Positions 9,023 to 17,883 are shown, counted from the stretch's first letter. The stretch is DNA of 64,000 nt from Phyllobacterium trifolii (GCF_014192095.1 NZ_JACHXN010000007.1:1-64000), one strand, 5' to 3'. Numbers and translations are program-made. The notes: a model not told the origin generated them from the letters alone.

Positions 9023-9742
9023 GTGGCAAGCGATCAACTGCCTCCGATACGCAATCATTTGTTGTCGAAGTTGTCCGAGGAGGACAGAGCTTTGCTTTTG
9101 CCTAAAATGCGGATGGTTCCGTTGACGCTCGGACAGGAGATCGAGACCCCCGCGCAAAAGCTTGAACGCGTCTATTTTCTTCAAAGCGGTATCGCCTCGA
9201 TGATGGCGAGCTTGCCGCGCGGCCGCGATCTGGAAGTCGGTCTATTCGGCAGAGATGGGATGTCCGGCTCTGCGCTTCTCCAATATGACGACCGCAGCGC
9301 ATACCGCACTGTCGTTCAAATGAATGGAAGCGCCTTTCGAATCGACGCATCCGATTTATTGGATGCAGTTCGCGCCAAAGAATCCATAAGAATATTGCTT
9401 ACAAGATTTGCGCGTGCGCTTTCAATTCAGGTGGGGTCCACGGCGATTGCCAACGGGCATTCAAAGCTGGAGGATCGACTGGCCAGATGGGTTTTGCTCG
9501 CACATGACAGGGTGGACGGCGATAGCATGAGCTTTACACACGAACATCTTGCCCGCATGTTGGGCGTGCGGCGATCGGGCGTTACTGTCGCTCTGCACAT
9601 CCTGGAGGGAAAGGGGCTCATCCGTTCCAGGAGATCGGAGATCATCGTTTTGGACCGCGAAGGCTTAATGGTACTTGCGGACGGGGCATATGGTCTGGCC
9701 GAGGAAGAATCCGTTCGTCTGACAGGCTGGTCATTGCGGTAG
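9023..9742 (+). CDS. Crp/Fnr family transcriptional regulator
   Basis: 239 residues from GTG 9023, preceded by GGAAGGAAAG. An N-terminal cyclic-nucleotide-binding-like beta barrel (about 15-135) has ERVYFLQSGIASM and RDLEVGLFGRDGM. It lacks the Arg-Ser phosphate cassette of true cAMP binders. A C-terminal winged helix (about 160-225) includes THEHLARMLGVRRSGVTVAL. This subtype is common in rhizobia and often sits beside PAS kinases. It starts 43 bases after the kinase, so it may share its transcript and act in the same stress response. Effector unknown. Confidence 0.9.
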   Translation: MASDQLPPIRNHLLSKLSEEDRALLLPKMRMVPLTLGQEIETPAQKLERVYFLQSGIASMMASLPRGRDLEVGLFGRDGMSGSALLQYDDRSAYRTVVQMNGSAFRIDASDLLDAVRAKESIRILLTRFARALSIQVGSTAIANGHSKLEDRLARWVLLAHDRVDGDSMSFTHEHLARMLGVRRSGVTVALHILEGKGLIRSRRSEIIVLDREGLMVLADGAYGLAEEESVRLTGWSLR

Positions 9743-9959
9743 TTAAGCGTTGCAAGGCCGAGCGGCGCACTGAATCAGACCAGGGCATCACACAAACCGA
9801 TGAGGTGGGAGCGCTTACCGTTTGCAGTTGTCAGACGGAAAGGGCTTGATGTTTAAAATGCCGCTTGCTCGAGAAATTCGCAGGGGTGATAATTGCCACC
9901 TTCACCCTCCTGGATTTCTCCGCCGTCACAAAAATCCCACTAATTCGTTATCGCCAGGC

Positions 9960-9984
9960 GGAACAATCATCGTCTGGCGTGGTT
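9960..9984 (+). promoter_or_regulatory. EcfG-type promoter (GGAAC-N16-GGTT)
   Basis: GGAAC at 9960-9964, 16 bases, then GGTT at 9981-9984, about 50 bases upstream of the DUF892 start. The same spacing and GGTT variant recur at 10913 and 26085. Confidence 0.7.
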
Positions 9985-10034
9985 CCTTGCTCACCCGTCA
10001 CATTGTGCGGCGATAACAACCGGAGGACAAAAGC

Positions 10035-10532
10035 ATGGTAACAAAAACATTGGACAATTTATTTCACGAGACCCTCAAGGATGTCTATTACGCTGAACGG
10101 AAAATTCTCAAAGCGCTACCAAAGATGGCCAGGGGCGCAGAATCGCCGGAGTTGAAGGCGGCATTCGAGAAGCATCGTGATGAAACGGAAGTCCACGTTG
10201 AGCGCCTGCAGCAGGTTTTCGAGATATTCGGAAAGCGTGCGCAAGGCAAAACCTGTGATGCGATTGAAGGCATCATAGCGGAAGGTGAAGAAGTCCTGGA
10301 AGATTTCAAAGGCCAGCCGGCTCTTGATGCAGGATTGGTTTCGTCAGCTCAGGCAGTCGAACACTACGAAATGGCCCGGTACGGTACATTGGCTCGTTGG
10401 GCGGACGAACTGGGTATGAAGGACGCGACGGCACTTCTGGTGCAAACCCTCGAGGAAGAAATCGCCACCGATGCCGCGCTGACCAAGCTCGCCGAAGGCG
10501 GCGTTAACAGCAAAGCCCAAAAAGCAGCTTGA
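10035..10532 (+). CDS. Ferritin-like DUF892 (YciE/YciF family) protein
   Basis: 165 residues, the whole family length. It starts TLDNLFHETLKDVYYAERKI, a DUF892 signature, and has the four long helices with conserved Glu/His (AFEKHRDETEVHVERL, QAVEHYEMARYGTLARWA, LEEEIATDAALTKLA). The fold is ferritin-like and members are induced by general, osmotic or oxidative stress; a di-metal centre is plausible but biochemistry is unsettled. An EcfG promoter lies upstream and a hairpin terminator follows. A decayed second copy is at 1783-1995. Confidence 0.93.
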   Translation: MVTKTLDNLFHETLKDVYYAERKILKALPKMARGAESPELKAAFEKHRDETEVHVERLQQVFEIFGKRAQGKTCDAIEGIIAEGEEVLEDFKGQPALDAGLVSSAQAVEHYEMARYGTLARWADELGMKDATALLVQTLEEEIATDAALTKLAEGGVNSKAQKAA

Positions 10533-10540
10533 TGTTCAGG

Positions 10541-10569
10541 CGTGCTCACTTTGCAAAATGAGCACGTTT
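10541..10569 (+). terminator. Hairpin terminator after DUF892
   Basis: Perfect 8-base stem CGTGCTCA/TGAGCACG around a 10-base loop, followed by TTT, eight bases after the DUF892 stop. Confidence 0.6.
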
Positions 10570-10593
10570 CCTCATCAGAGCGGGGGGACTCCC

Positions 10594-10848
10594 ATGCCAT
10601 TGTTTCGTTTTGTTTTTCATGAGGACGTCGTTCTTGAGGACGTAAAAGGGATCGAGCTTCCGGATTACGAACACGCGCTGGCGGAGGCGAAACTAGCGGC
10701 ACAAGAAACTATTGTTGATGGCGTTCTCGAAGGACTCGACCCAACCGGCTGGGTCGTTCGCGTCTATAACGAGCCAGGTGAGCTGATCGGAACCATATTT
10801 TTTGCGGATCTACTAAAGGCGGATTCGCAGGCGCGACATGGCAATTGA
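10594..10848 (+). CDS. DUF6894 family small protein
   Basis: 84 residues from ATG 10594 with a G-rich ribosome site. The pattern MPLFRFVFHED..LEDVKGIELPDYEHALAEA and a C-terminal strand pair ending GELIGTIFFADLL is that of DUF6894 proteins, small rhizobial proteins beginning MPRYFF and carrying a GxELPDLxxARxEA motif. Function unknown. It sits between two stress-promoter genes and is read after the DUF892 terminator, so it may depend on readthrough or a promoter not recognised here. Confidence 0.8.
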   Translation: MPLFRFVFHEDVVLEDVKGIELPDYEHALAEAKLAAQETIVDGVLEGLDPTGWVVRVYNEPGELIGTIFFADLLKADSQARHGN

Positions 10849-10872
10849 TGGAAATCCAAGGAGAGTCGTGTC

Positions 10873-10906
10873 CTGACCGTTGGTGCGGTATCGCACCAAC
10901 GGTCAG
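10873..10906. terminator. Perfect 15-bp hairpin, probable terminator
   Basis: CTGACCGTTGGTGCG, a GTAT loop, then its exact complement. It lies 24 bases after the DUF6894 stop and just before the next EcfG promoter. No T run follows, so it may be a factor-assisted or bidirectional terminator. Confidence 0.55.
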
Positions 10907-10912
10907 CGAGCC

Positions 10913-10937
10913 GGAACAGTTTTCCTCAGCCTGGGTT
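10913..10937 (+). promoter_or_regulatory. EcfG-type promoter (GGAAC-N16-GGTT)
   Basis: GGAAC at 10913-10917, 16 bases, GGTT at 10934-10937. It precedes the 45-residue Ser/Lys-rich gene. A small perfect hairpin ACTGGAA-CTT-TTCCAGT at 10946-10962 would lie at the 5' end of the transcript. Confidence 0.7.
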
Positions 10938-10979
10938 GATTGGATACTGGAACTTTTCCAGTCAACATGGAGGAAAGAA

Positions 10980-11117
10980 ATGCCAAATAGTTCGGACCGC
11001 AAATCAAGCACCAAGGGTGGTTCAAAAAGCTCGAGCGACAAGCAGGATAAGAGCGGGTCATCGAGCAACTCATCCGACAAGCAGTCGAAAGGCAGCGAGG
11101 GCAGCAAGAGTCGCTGA
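10980..11117 (+). CDS. 45-residue Ser/Lys-rich stress peptide
   Basis: MPNSSDRKSSTKGGSKSSSD and onward: almost only Ser, Lys, Gly, Asp and Gln, with no hydrophobic core, so intrinsically disordered. It has a good AGGAAAG site, its own EcfG-type promoter and a strong 3' hairpin, which support a real transcription unit despite the low complexity. It resembles hydrophilin-like or KGG-type stress peptides in composition but is not assigned to a family. A protective role under desiccation or osmotic stress is inference. Confidence 0.7.
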   Translation: MPNSSDRKSSTKGGSKSSSDKQDKSGSSSNSSDKQSKGSEGSKSR

Positions 11118-11130
11118 CCTCATCATTCAA

Positions 11131-11160
11131 GCAAAGTGGCCTGTAGCTAGGCCACTTTGC
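11131..11160 (+). terminator. Hairpin terminator
   Basis: GCAAAGTGGCC, 8-base loop, GGCCACTTTGC: an 11-bp perfect stem 14 bases after the preceding stop. No T run. Confidence 0.6.
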
Positions 11161-11378
11161 GCGGACCTGGAGCGGTCAAACAAATCATGCCACCGAAAGC
11201 ACGCGCTCTCAATTGCACTATGCGAGCCGACAGTGCTCGTCTGACCACAGACGACTTGGTAATTACTTTGGTCTCTACAACTCAAAAAATCTCAAATGTT
11301 CGATAGCGTACAGTTCCGGCGACGGAGGAACGAGTTATATCTTCGGCGCATTGTCCTCTCATCCAGAAAGGACAAGAT

Positions 11379-11966
11379 ATGGTTGCGATCGATCCCGTTT
11401 ATCAAGATTTTCAGTTAGAAGTTAACTGCAGAGCGGAACTCGTTGCTCTTGTGCCGGCGTTAAGGGCATTTGCGAGGTCATTCTATCGCAGACCCGATGA
11501 CGCAGACGATCTCGTCCAAGAAACACTCAAACGGGCACTTGGGTCATTGCACCAGTTTACTCCGGGGACGAGTATGAAGTCATGGTTGTTCACCATCATG
11601 AGAAATACGTTCAATACAGCGATAAAGCATCGACTGAGGGAGGTCACGGGCGGGGAAAAAGATATCGCTGAAAACGGACCCTCCCGGCCGGCATCCCAGG
11701 AATGGACTATTCGGGGTCATGAACTTGAAATAGCTTTGCATCAACTCGATCCGGATTTCCGGCAAGCAATCATGCTGGTTTGTGTCATGGGTGCGAGCTA
11801 CGACGAAGCTGCGGAAATTTGTGATTGCCCCGTTGGAACCATCAAAAGCAGAATAAACCGGGCCAAGACCCATCTCTTGGAAATGTTGGGTGAGAAGTCC
11901 CGTGAGGAAATTCTGGAAGCGCCCCAACACTCAGGGTGGCATCACGCCTCACGTCACCGGCATTAG
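11379..11966 (+). CDS. ECF sigma factor, EcfG-like
   Basis: 195 residues from ATG 11379 (AAAGGA upstream). Region 2 spans about residues 20-90 (PALRAFARSFYRRPDDADDLVQETLKRAL, then W in SWLFTIMRNTF). Region 4 spans about 120-175 (LDPDFRQAIMLVCVMGASYDEAAEICDCPVGTIKSRINRAK). The linker and the PVGTIKSR helix are typical of the EcfG group, whose members read GGAAC/(C/G)GTT promoters and are released by PhyR from the anti-sigma NepR. No nepR or phyR neighbour is visible, as in many secondary EcfG copies. Many promoters in this window fit its expected consensus; a GGAAC at 11335 is a weak candidate for self control. Confidence 0.88.
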   Translation: MVAIDPVYQDFQLEVNCRAELVALVPALRAFARSFYRRPDDADDLVQETLKRALGSLHQFTPGTSMKSWLFTIMRNTFNTAIKHRLREVTGGEKDIAENGPSRPASQEWTIRGHELEIALHQLDPDFRQAIMLVCVMGASYDEAAEICDCPVGTIKSRINRAKTHLLEMLGEKSREEILEAPQHSGWHHASRHRH

Positions 11967-12000
11967 TGGCCAGCGGTTCGGGAGGTGTCACGCCGCAACA

Positions 12001-12497
12001 ATGAATTCCAGGTCCAGTACGATGCTAACCAAACTCCAGGGCCACAAAGGCGACGCGCAACTCGGAAATGGCCGACATGGAAGCTGGACGGGGCCGTGCC
12101 GCCGAGGTCCGCCCGAAATTCCACCGCTAGGATGGAAGGCATTCTGTTTGCTTCTTGCTTTGTTTCCTGCACTCACCGCTTTCACATCGTTGTACGGCTT
12201 TTTGGCAGACCGCAGCACGATTGCAGATAACATATCAATTCTCGCTGGGATTCTACCCAACGACTCGGATTCTTCCTCGGGCTTTCGGTGGCCTTGTGGA
12301 GCGCGAACAATGCGTCAAGGCCATATTCGAAGCTTCGAGCGTCGCGTACGGACAGAAAGAAACCCGCAGCTTCTTGAGATTGAATCTGATTGCGTTCGTT
12401 TTTACATTCGGCAGCATATTGTGTGGAATTTTCTTAAGTATCGCCTTTGGCGTGTTGCCGATACCCTCGGTGAATCTTCACCTGACTGATGAGCACT
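12001..12497 (+). pseudogene. YihY/BrkB (UPF0761) membrane protein remnant
   Basis: Pieces in different frames match the family: LLLALFPALTAFTSLYGFLADRSTIADNI, then LGFFLGLSVALWSANN, then VKAIFEASSVAYGQKETRSF and LRLNLIAFVFTFGSI. Segments between them are missing: the first helix after PPLGWK and the stretch after AGILPND. At least two frame changes occur. The normal protein is about 300 residues with six helices, so this copy is non-functional. Confidence 0.8.
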
Positions 12498-12646
12498 CCA
12501 GTCTCGGTGGCATCCACATGGAGATGATGTGGGGACAAGGGATCGAAGATGGGCCCATATGAGACTTGCGATACCCACCTTCGCTAGGCTGAGACGGCCC
12601 GACCTGGCTCTTTTCCCCTGGATCGACATTCAAGACTCGTTTTAAG

Positions 12647-13510
12647 TTACTGATGTCGCTGGTGAAACGTAGCCAATTCACTTGCCAGCAGTTGAGGGAT
12701 TTCTTCCGCCATGTGATGTCCGCACGGAAGGCCATGTCCGCATAAGTCGGTCGTCCATAGACGCCATACATCCAGGACGTCGCCGTAGAGAAATTCCAAA
12801 TCGTCATGTTGCGACCACAGGACCTGCGTAGGGCATGTAATCTTGCGCCCAGCATTGCGGTCCTCTTCGTCGTGCATACGGTCGATTTTCAGGCCAGCGC
12901 GATAATCCTCGACCATGCCATGCACGGTTTGCGGATCATGAATTGCTGCACAAAAATCTTGGAAGTTGCCAGTTCCCATCTTTTCCGGGGAACCTCCATA
13001 CCAAGCAAGCGGATCGGCCAGGATCGCGCGCTCTGGTTTGTCTTGCTGGGCAAAGAAAAACCAGTGCCACCACGCGGTGGCAAATTTCTCGTTGCATCGC
13101 TCCAGAGCCTCCAAGATCGGAACGCCATCAAGGATACTGAGCGACTTGACTGTGTCGGGGTAGTCCATGGCAGCCCGAAAAGCGGTGTAGCTCCCTCGAT
13201 CATGTCCGGCTATGGAGAACCGTTCATGTCCAAGCGTATGCATTAATTCAACGCAATCTTTGGCCTTTGCTCGCTTGGAGGACCCGGCGTGATCGAGTGT
13301 GTCCACAGGTTTCGAGGATTGACCAAAACCGCGCAGATCAGGACAAACCACAAAGAAAGACTGTGCCAGGCGCGGCGCAACTTTGTGCCAGGTTGTATGT
13401 GTACGAGGATGGCCGTGCAAAAGCAGCAGGGGAGGTCCGGTTCCGCCATGTCGGACACGCAGCGTCGCGTCCCGCAGCGAGATTAGTTCGAGATCGAAGC
13501 CTTCGAACAT
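12647..13510 (-). CDS. Alpha/beta hydrolase, haloacetate (fluoroacetate) dehalogenase-like
   Basis: 287 residues, the family length, with a GGAGG site. Visible features are the oxyanion loop HGHPRTHTTWH, PDLRGFGQSSKP, the nucleophile elbow GHDRGS (Asp104, then Arg105), Asp128 in ILDGVP as triad acid, the HW pair 149-150 in WWHWFFFAQ that binds the halide in fluoroacetate dehalogenases, and catalytic His265 in CGHHMAEE. An Asp nucleophile with the HW pair points to haloacetate dehalogenase H-1 rather than an epoxide hydrolase, though the latter shares the fold. It cleaves C-halogen bonds of short haloacids; the native substrate is unproven. Confidence 0.88.
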   Translation of the reverse strand: MFEGFDLELISLRDATLRVRHGGTGPPLLLLHGHPRTHTTWHKVAPRLAQSFFVVCPDLRGFGQSSKPVDTLDHAGSSKRAKAKDCVELMHTLGHERFSIAGHDRGSYTAFRAAMDYPDTVKSLSILDGVPILEALERCNEKFATAWWHWFFFAQQDKPERAILADPLAWYGGSPEKMGTGNFQDFCAAIHDPQTVHGMVEDYRAGLKIDRMHDEEDRNAGRKITCPTQVLWSQHDDLEFLYGDVLDVWRLWTTDLCGHGLPCGHHMAEEIPQLLASELATFHQRHQ

Positions 13511-13548
13511 GGGTCGCCTCCACAGATTCTCAAGTCAATGCCAAAGCT

Positions 13549-13655
13549 TCAGTGCACGTTATGAGCTTCCGCCCAATGTTCCTTCAGTGTCGAGAGCGTC
13601 TTGGCCGCGAAGGCTTTCAGTTCCCCTTTTTCGCATTAGTCGCATAGCCGGAAAA
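13549..13655 (-). pseudogene. DUF4142 C-terminal remnant
   Basis: A minus-strand frame reads ATNAKKGELKAFAAKTLSTL then KEHWAEAHNVH and stop, matching the C-terminus of DUF4142 (ferritin-like) proteins, which end with ...LKAFAxKTLPTLxxHLxxA. Nothing upstream continues the domain, so only the tail survives. The rest of 13511-13849 shows no gene. Confidence 0.55.
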
Positions 13656-13849
13656 CAACGCCCTTTATGCACTGTTAATTGATCTGCCATGTACATTTTG
13701 TCAAAAGCTGACTTCCCGGCTCTGCGTCATCGGACAGTGGTTCAACTCAATGTGAGTGGCTGATGCCCGGCTGTGGGTTTTCAAGTGGCGGCGCATACTC
13801 GATACTTTGCCGATAATCGGCAAACTGGCTTGGCCAACGGGGAGACGAG

Positions 13850-14779
13850 ATGGCGAGGCGATTCTTGATAAATCGGCGGCAAGCTGTCGCTTTGATAGCG
13901 GGTGCCGGAGCTTTGTCGGGCTTACCTTACCGGGTGTCGGCTCAGGGGGCGCCGGTCTTGACCAGGCCCATCCCTTCATCCGGAGAAGAACTTCCCGTCG
14001 TCGGCCTCGGAAGCTGGATCACTTTCAACGTCGGGGACGACATGCAGCTGAGAGATGAATGCACTGCGGTCATGCAGGCCTTCTTCGCTGCAGGAGGAAG
14101 GCTGATCGATTCCTCGCCAATGTATGGTTCGGCCCAAGAGACGATCGGGTACGGCCTTGAAAAGCTGTCGCGGCCTCAAACGTTGTTTTCCGCCGACAAG
14201 GTCTGGATCAGCGATCCGCAGTCCGGCAGGGAGCAAATCAGGCAGTCCCAAAGGTTTTGGGGTGTGCCTCAATTCAATTTGCTTCAAGTCCACAATCTGT
14301 TGAGCTGGAAAGAGCATCTCCAGGCGCTCTTCGCAATGAAGGACGCCGGCCAGCTTAAATATGTCGGCATCACCACCTCGGAGGGACGCCGCCACTCTGA
14401 AGTCGAAGATATCATGATGTCGCAGCCGATCGACTTCGTCCAGATAACTTACAATGTCTTGGACCGCGATGTGGAGGACCGCATCCTGCCGCTCGCCACA
14501 GAGCGCAAGATCGCCGTCATCGTCAATCGCCCCTTCAGGCAGGGCGACCTCATCGCGCAGATGGCGGCCCACCCCTTGCCGGACTGGGTCTCCGAAACCG
14601 GCGCGAGGACCTGGGCGCAACTGATTCTCAAGTTTATCATCTCGCATCCGGCGGTTACCTGCGCCATTCCAGCAACCGCAAACGTGGCGCATGTACAGGA
14701 AAACATGGAAGCGGCAACCGGAACCGTCATAGACCCGGCCTTGCGCAAACGCACCATCGACTACGTGGAAAACCTATGA
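13850..14779 (+). CDS. Aldo/keto reductase with Tat signal
   Basis: 309 residues. The N-terminus INRRQAVALIAGAGALSG is a twin-arginine signal with cleavage likely near VSAQG, so export as a folded enzyme is expected. The barrel follows: VVGLGSWITF, the catalytic Asp/Tyr segment LIDSSPMYGSAQ (Tyr of the tetrad), Lys in FSADKVW, and HN in LLQVHNLLSW. C-terminal AIPATANVAHVQENMEAA matches the nicotinamide-binding end of the family. It presumably reduces an aldehyde or ketone with NAD(P)H. The gene is followed 31 bases later by a DUF6064 membrane gene. Confidence 0.9.
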   Translation: MARRFLINRRQAVALIAGAGALSGLPYRVSAQGAPVLTRPIPSSGEELPVVGLGSWITFNVGDDMQLRDECTAVMQAFFAAGGRLIDSSPMYGSAQETIGYGLEKLSRPQTLFSADKVWISDPQSGREQIRQSQRFWGVPQFNLLQVHNLLSWKEHLQALFAMKDAGQLKYVGITTSEGRRHSEVEDIMMSQPIDFVQITYNVLDRDVEDRILPLATERKIAVIVNRPFRQGDLIAQMAAHPLPDWVSETGARTWAQLILKFIISHPAVTCAIPATANVAHVQENMEAATGTVIDPALRKRTIDYVENL

Positions 14780-14810
14780 TGGCTGTCAATCGCCCGAATG
14801 AGGATGCCTC

Positions 14811-15470
14811 GTGACAGAGTGGTGGTCATATAGGCCTTCCGATTTTTTAATGTTTTCGCCTCGGGTCTATTTCAGGCAGATCGAGAGCTATAACCTCGCC
14901 CTTTGGCCACTTCAGATTCTGATGTTACTGGTGGGTGTAGGCCTCGTTTGCTTGCTCGCGCGTGCTCGGCCGAATGCCAGTAGGATCGTTGCGACAATTC
15001 TGGCTGCGCTTTGGCTGCTCGTCGGTTGGGCCTATTTCTGGTCGCGTCTGTCAAGCGTCAACTGGGCCGCCACATACGCCGCTTGTGGCTTTGTGGCTCA
15101 GGCGATGCTTATGCTCGCCGTTCAGGTCATCCCGCGCGGAACCGGAGCGTCATTGGCAGGCGGTCCCGCGGGGCTGATCGTCATGGCGGTGGCCGTCCTG
15201 ATCTATCCAGGCCTGTCGTTGATGGCAGGTCGGGGATTGGGAACTGCTGAAGTCTTCGGCATAATGCCTGATCCGACAGCGATCGCCACGATCGGATTTC
15301 TGGCATCGACCCGGAACCGCTACGACGTCCTGTTGTTCAGTATTCCGACGCTCTGGTGTGTTGTCAGCAGCATCACGCTTTTCACCATGGGTGATCCCGT
15401 TTGGTGGGTGCCGCTCACCATGTGTCTCGTCGGAATTTCACTGGCGATCGCCAAGAGGTGTGGGGTTTAA
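14811..15470 (+). CDS. DUF6064 family membrane protein
   Basis: 219 residues from a GTG start with GAGG just upstream. About six hydrophobic helices. The features YNLALWPLQILML near the N-terminus and EVFGIMPDPTAIATIGFL in the C-terminal third are typical of DUF6064 (usually FGxxPCPxTIFTLGLLL). Function unknown. Tight spacing after the aldo/keto reductase suggests co-transcription. Confidence 0.8.
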   Translation: MTEWWSYRPSDFLMFSPRVYFRQIESYNLALWPLQILMLLVGVGLVCLLARARPNASRIVATILAALWLLVGWAYFWSRLSSVNWAATYAACGFVAQAMLMLAVQVIPRGTGASLAGGPAGLIVMAVAVLIYPGLSLMAGRGLGTAEVFGIMPDPTAIATIGFLASTRNRYDVLLFSIPTLWCVVSSITLFTMGDPVWWVPLTMCLVGISLAIAKRCGV

Positions 15471-15737
15471 ACGCCATCAATCAGCTGAGCCCTTCGCCAT
15501 GTAATCATGATGACGGCGTCGTCGCATGAGAGGCGCTTCTCGTCACAACAGCACTACTGAGCGTTTTGTTGGCAAAATTCCTTGCCCCGAAACAGACGGA
15601 CAGGTTTGTTGGCTGCGAAATCGTGATCTTTCAAGAGCGAACGTCCGCGCCGCACTGAGCGGCGGCTATATCATCGCGGCGTAAGAAAGTGATGTGTTCT
15701 GAACTGCGGAATTGAGCCGATGACCGCAGAGCATTGA

Positions 15738-15923
15738 TTATGTTGACGTCCCCTCCTGCTCGCGTGCGCGATACAGGGCATCAATCGCCGTTTGTATCTC
15801 CACCACGTTCTTCAACGGACCCGGGTTTGCCCCGTTTTGGGCAATCTGCAGAATTTCCTGCCGGCGGGACGAGATGAGTTCCTTTATCGCTGCATCGATT
15901 TCGTGGACGTGTTGTGCTGCCAT
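15738..15923 (-). CDS. Hypothetical small helical protein
   Basis: 61 residues from ATG 15923 with a clear GGAGG. Sequence MAAQHVHEIDAAIKELISSR is helical and charged, with a TAIDALYRAREQ C-terminal helix. Not recognised. Its 5' end overlaps the 3' end of the DUF1127-like gene by 40 bases, consistent with an operon. Confidence 0.6.
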   Translation of the reverse strand: MAAQHVHEIDAAIKELISSRRQEILQIAQNGANPGPLKNVVEIQTAIDALYRAREQEGTST

Positions 15924-16210
15924 GATCGGCCTCCGGGACTTGTCAGTGTGGTGAGCCGCTCAATGGTATCGAAATCAGACCAACTGCGGTGCGCGTATTG
16001 GGAGATACACTGCGGGACTGACGAATGCCACCAGAGCGGCATCCTCAAATCGCTGCGGACGAGCCGAAGTGCATCCTCCCTGGTGATGCCGGCATCGATG
16101 AGCAGTCGATCGCTTGGCTTGCTCAAGATTTCCAGCAACAACCGCCGTTCATGTCTGGCGGCCCGCCACACTCTGAAGAATTGTATCACGCGATGTCGGA
16201 CGTTGTGCAT
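15884..16210 (-). CDS. DUF1127-like (YjiS family) small basic protein
   Basis: 108 residues from ATG 16210 (caGGAG upstream). The core RVIQFFRVWRAARHERRLLLEILSKPSDRLLIDAGITREDALRL follows the DUF1127 plan (arginine-rich helix, then L..L.DR.L.DIGI.R.D). In rhizobia such short Arg-rich proteins affect RNA turnover and phosphate or stress responses. The C-terminal 45 residues extend beyond the usual domain and may be a degraded or added tail. Divergent from the LysR gene at 16313. Confidence 0.7.
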   Translation of the reverse strand: MHNVRHRVIQFFRVWRAARHERRLLLEILSKPSDRLLIDAGITREDALRLVRSDLRMPLWWHSSVPQCISQYAHRSWSDFDTIERLTTLTSPGGRSWQHNTSTKSMQR

Positions 16211-16312
16211 TTGGCGCTCCTGGATCAAGACACAGGATTCGCCACAGCTTGACATTTAACAAACGAATAGAAATCATGGCTGCCATCTGAAATTTTTATC
16301 GAAAGCATCATT

Positions 16313-17185
16313 GTGAATCCGCCATTGGACAGTGAACTGCTGCGTACGTTTGTGGCCGTGGCTGCGGCCGGGAATGTCACCCGCGCTGCAGAACAAGTCG
16401 GCAGAACACAATCCGCGGTCAGCATTCAGATCAAGAAGCTAGAAGAGACCTTGGGTGAGAGCCTTTTCGAGCGAGGTTCACGCGGCGTGGCGTTGACTCC
16501 ACAAGGAAAGCTCCTGCTCGTCAGCGCCAACAGGATCATCGGGTTGCTGGACGAGGCCGCCGCCGCGATACGGGCGAAACCGCTCGGCGGTCCTGTCCGG
16601 ATCGGTATTCCGGAAGAGTATGGCTACACTGTACTGCCGCGCGCATTGGCAGCCTTCGCCTGCCAGCATCCGTATGTCGAAGTGACTGTGAAATGTGGAT
16701 ATTCGGCCGCACAGTTGGCGGCCATCGACGCAGACGAACTCGACCTTGCAGTGATTTTCGATCAGGAGCAGCCGACGACCGGGGAGGTGCTTTTTATTGA
16801 TCCGACGGTTTGGGTGACGTCGGAAGTCCACTGCGTTCATGAAAATGACGTCGTCCCGGTTGCGATCTATGAGCGCTCCAGCTGGTGCAAGAAATTTGCT
16901 GTCGGATCCTTGGACAAAGCTAAAATCAACTATCGCGTGGCCTATAGTTGCGACACGAGCGGCGGACTCAAGATTGCAGCCGTATCGGGTCTGGCGATCG
17001 CACCACTTGCCAGCAGCAATATCCCGGCAGGTTGCCGCGCCCTGACGGAAGCAGACGGCTTCCCCCAGATTGATTGCTCGAATGTGGTTCTCAGACGCAA
17101 TCCTCGCATAAAAAGCGCCGCTATTGATGGTATGGCCACGATGATCAGGGACGCGTTTCGACCCATCAGCGCCGCGCTGTCGTGA
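16313..17185 (+). CDS. LysR family transcriptional regulator
   Basis: 290 residues from GTG 16313. The N-terminal winged helix-turn-helix is typical (LLRTFVAVAAAGNVTRAAEQVGRTQSAVSIQIKKLEETLGESLFERG). The effector domain begins with GPVRIGIPEEYGY. The target is likely nearby, and the divergent DUF1127-like gene at 16210 shares a roughly 100-base control region. The inducer cannot be inferred. Confidence 0.92.
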   Translation: MNPPLDSELLRTFVAVAAAGNVTRAAEQVGRTQSAVSIQIKKLEETLGESLFERGSRGVALTPQGKLLLVSANRIIGLLDEAAAAIRAKPLGGPVRIGIPEEYGYTVLPRALAAFACQHPYVEVTVKCGYSAAQLAAIDADELDLAVIFDQEQPTTGEVLFIDPTVWVTSEVHCVHENDVVPVAIYERSSWCKKFAVGSLDKAKINYRVAYSCDTSGGLKIAAVSGLAIAPLASSNIPAGCRALTEADGFPQIDCSNVVLRRNPRIKSAAIDGMATMIRDAFRPISAALS

Positions 17186-17283
17186 CCGCGATGCTTCTGG
17201 ATCAAGCCTGATCGTCTGCACCGAGATCCATTTAAGCCACTTCAATAAGTCCCGGGATCACCGGACGTGTCACACGGATTGGA

Positions 17284-17883
17284 TCACGAGCGTGGGGAGA
17301 GCATTGAGGCGGGATCCAAGACCACGACCTTCGTGCCGACCGGGACGAGATCATAGAGTTCAATAACCTGATCGTTCGTCATATGAATGCACCCGTTGGA
17401 TACAGCCTTGCCTATCGACGACGGGTCAGTGGTGCCGTGAATGCGATAGTATGTATCGCGGCCGTTTTGGTAGAGGTAGAGGGCGCGAGCACCCAGGGGA
17501 TTCGTGGGCCCACCGTCGAGACCGACCGCGTATTTCTCGTATTTCGCAGGTTCGCGCTCGATCATGTCGTTGGTTGGAATCCAACGCGGCCACGTCGCCT
17601 TCCGCCCCACAATTGCCTCGCCTGACCATGCAAGGCCGGCGCGCCCTACGCCTATGCCGTAGCGGCGCGCGCTTGTTGAGTCTTCAATTAGATAGAGGAA
17701 TTTGTTTTTTGGATCGACGACTACGGAGCCAACCGGAAGTTTCGTATCATAAGGCACGGTCTGAGGCTGGTACTTGGGATCGAGTTGGAACTTCTTGGTT
17801 GCCGCCGAAGCAGCAATAGGAGTGAGCATAGCCATCGCCAATCCGCTCAATAATGATCGTCTGCTTATCATGGATTCTCGCAT
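17284..17883 (-). CDS. L,D-transpeptidase (YkuD domain), Tat/Sec exported
   Basis: 199 residues. N-terminus ISRRSLLSGLAMAMLTPIAA has a twin-arginine-like motif and cleavage near ASAA. The YkuD domain runs from about residue 50 to 195, with His149 in YRIHGT and the active-site Cys165 in SNGCIHM. The family usually has GCIRM, so the Arg-to-His change is notable but occurs in rhizobia. The enzyme makes 3-3 peptidoglycan crosslinks or links proteins to the wall in the periplasm. Rhizobiales typically carry many paralogues. Confidence 0.92.
   Translation of the reverse strand: MRESMISRRSLLSGLAMAMLTPIAASAATKKFQLDPKYQPQTVPYDTKLPVGSVVVDPKNKFLYLIEDSTSARRYGIGVGRAGLAWSGEAIVGRKATWPRWIPTNDMIEREPAKYEKYAVGLDGGPTNPLGARALYLYQNGRDTYYRIHGTTDPSSIGKAVSNGCIHMTNDQVIELYDLVPVGTKVVVLDPASMLSPRS

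Noticed and set aside
9822-10016. 64-residue open frame before DUF892
   Set aside because: It would be translated through the EcfG promoter and lacks a start signal.
11335-11360. GGAAC upstream of the ECF sigma gene as an EcfG promoter
   Set aside because: No GTT-type -10 at 16 or 17 bases (sequence there is GCATT), so self-control is not supported.
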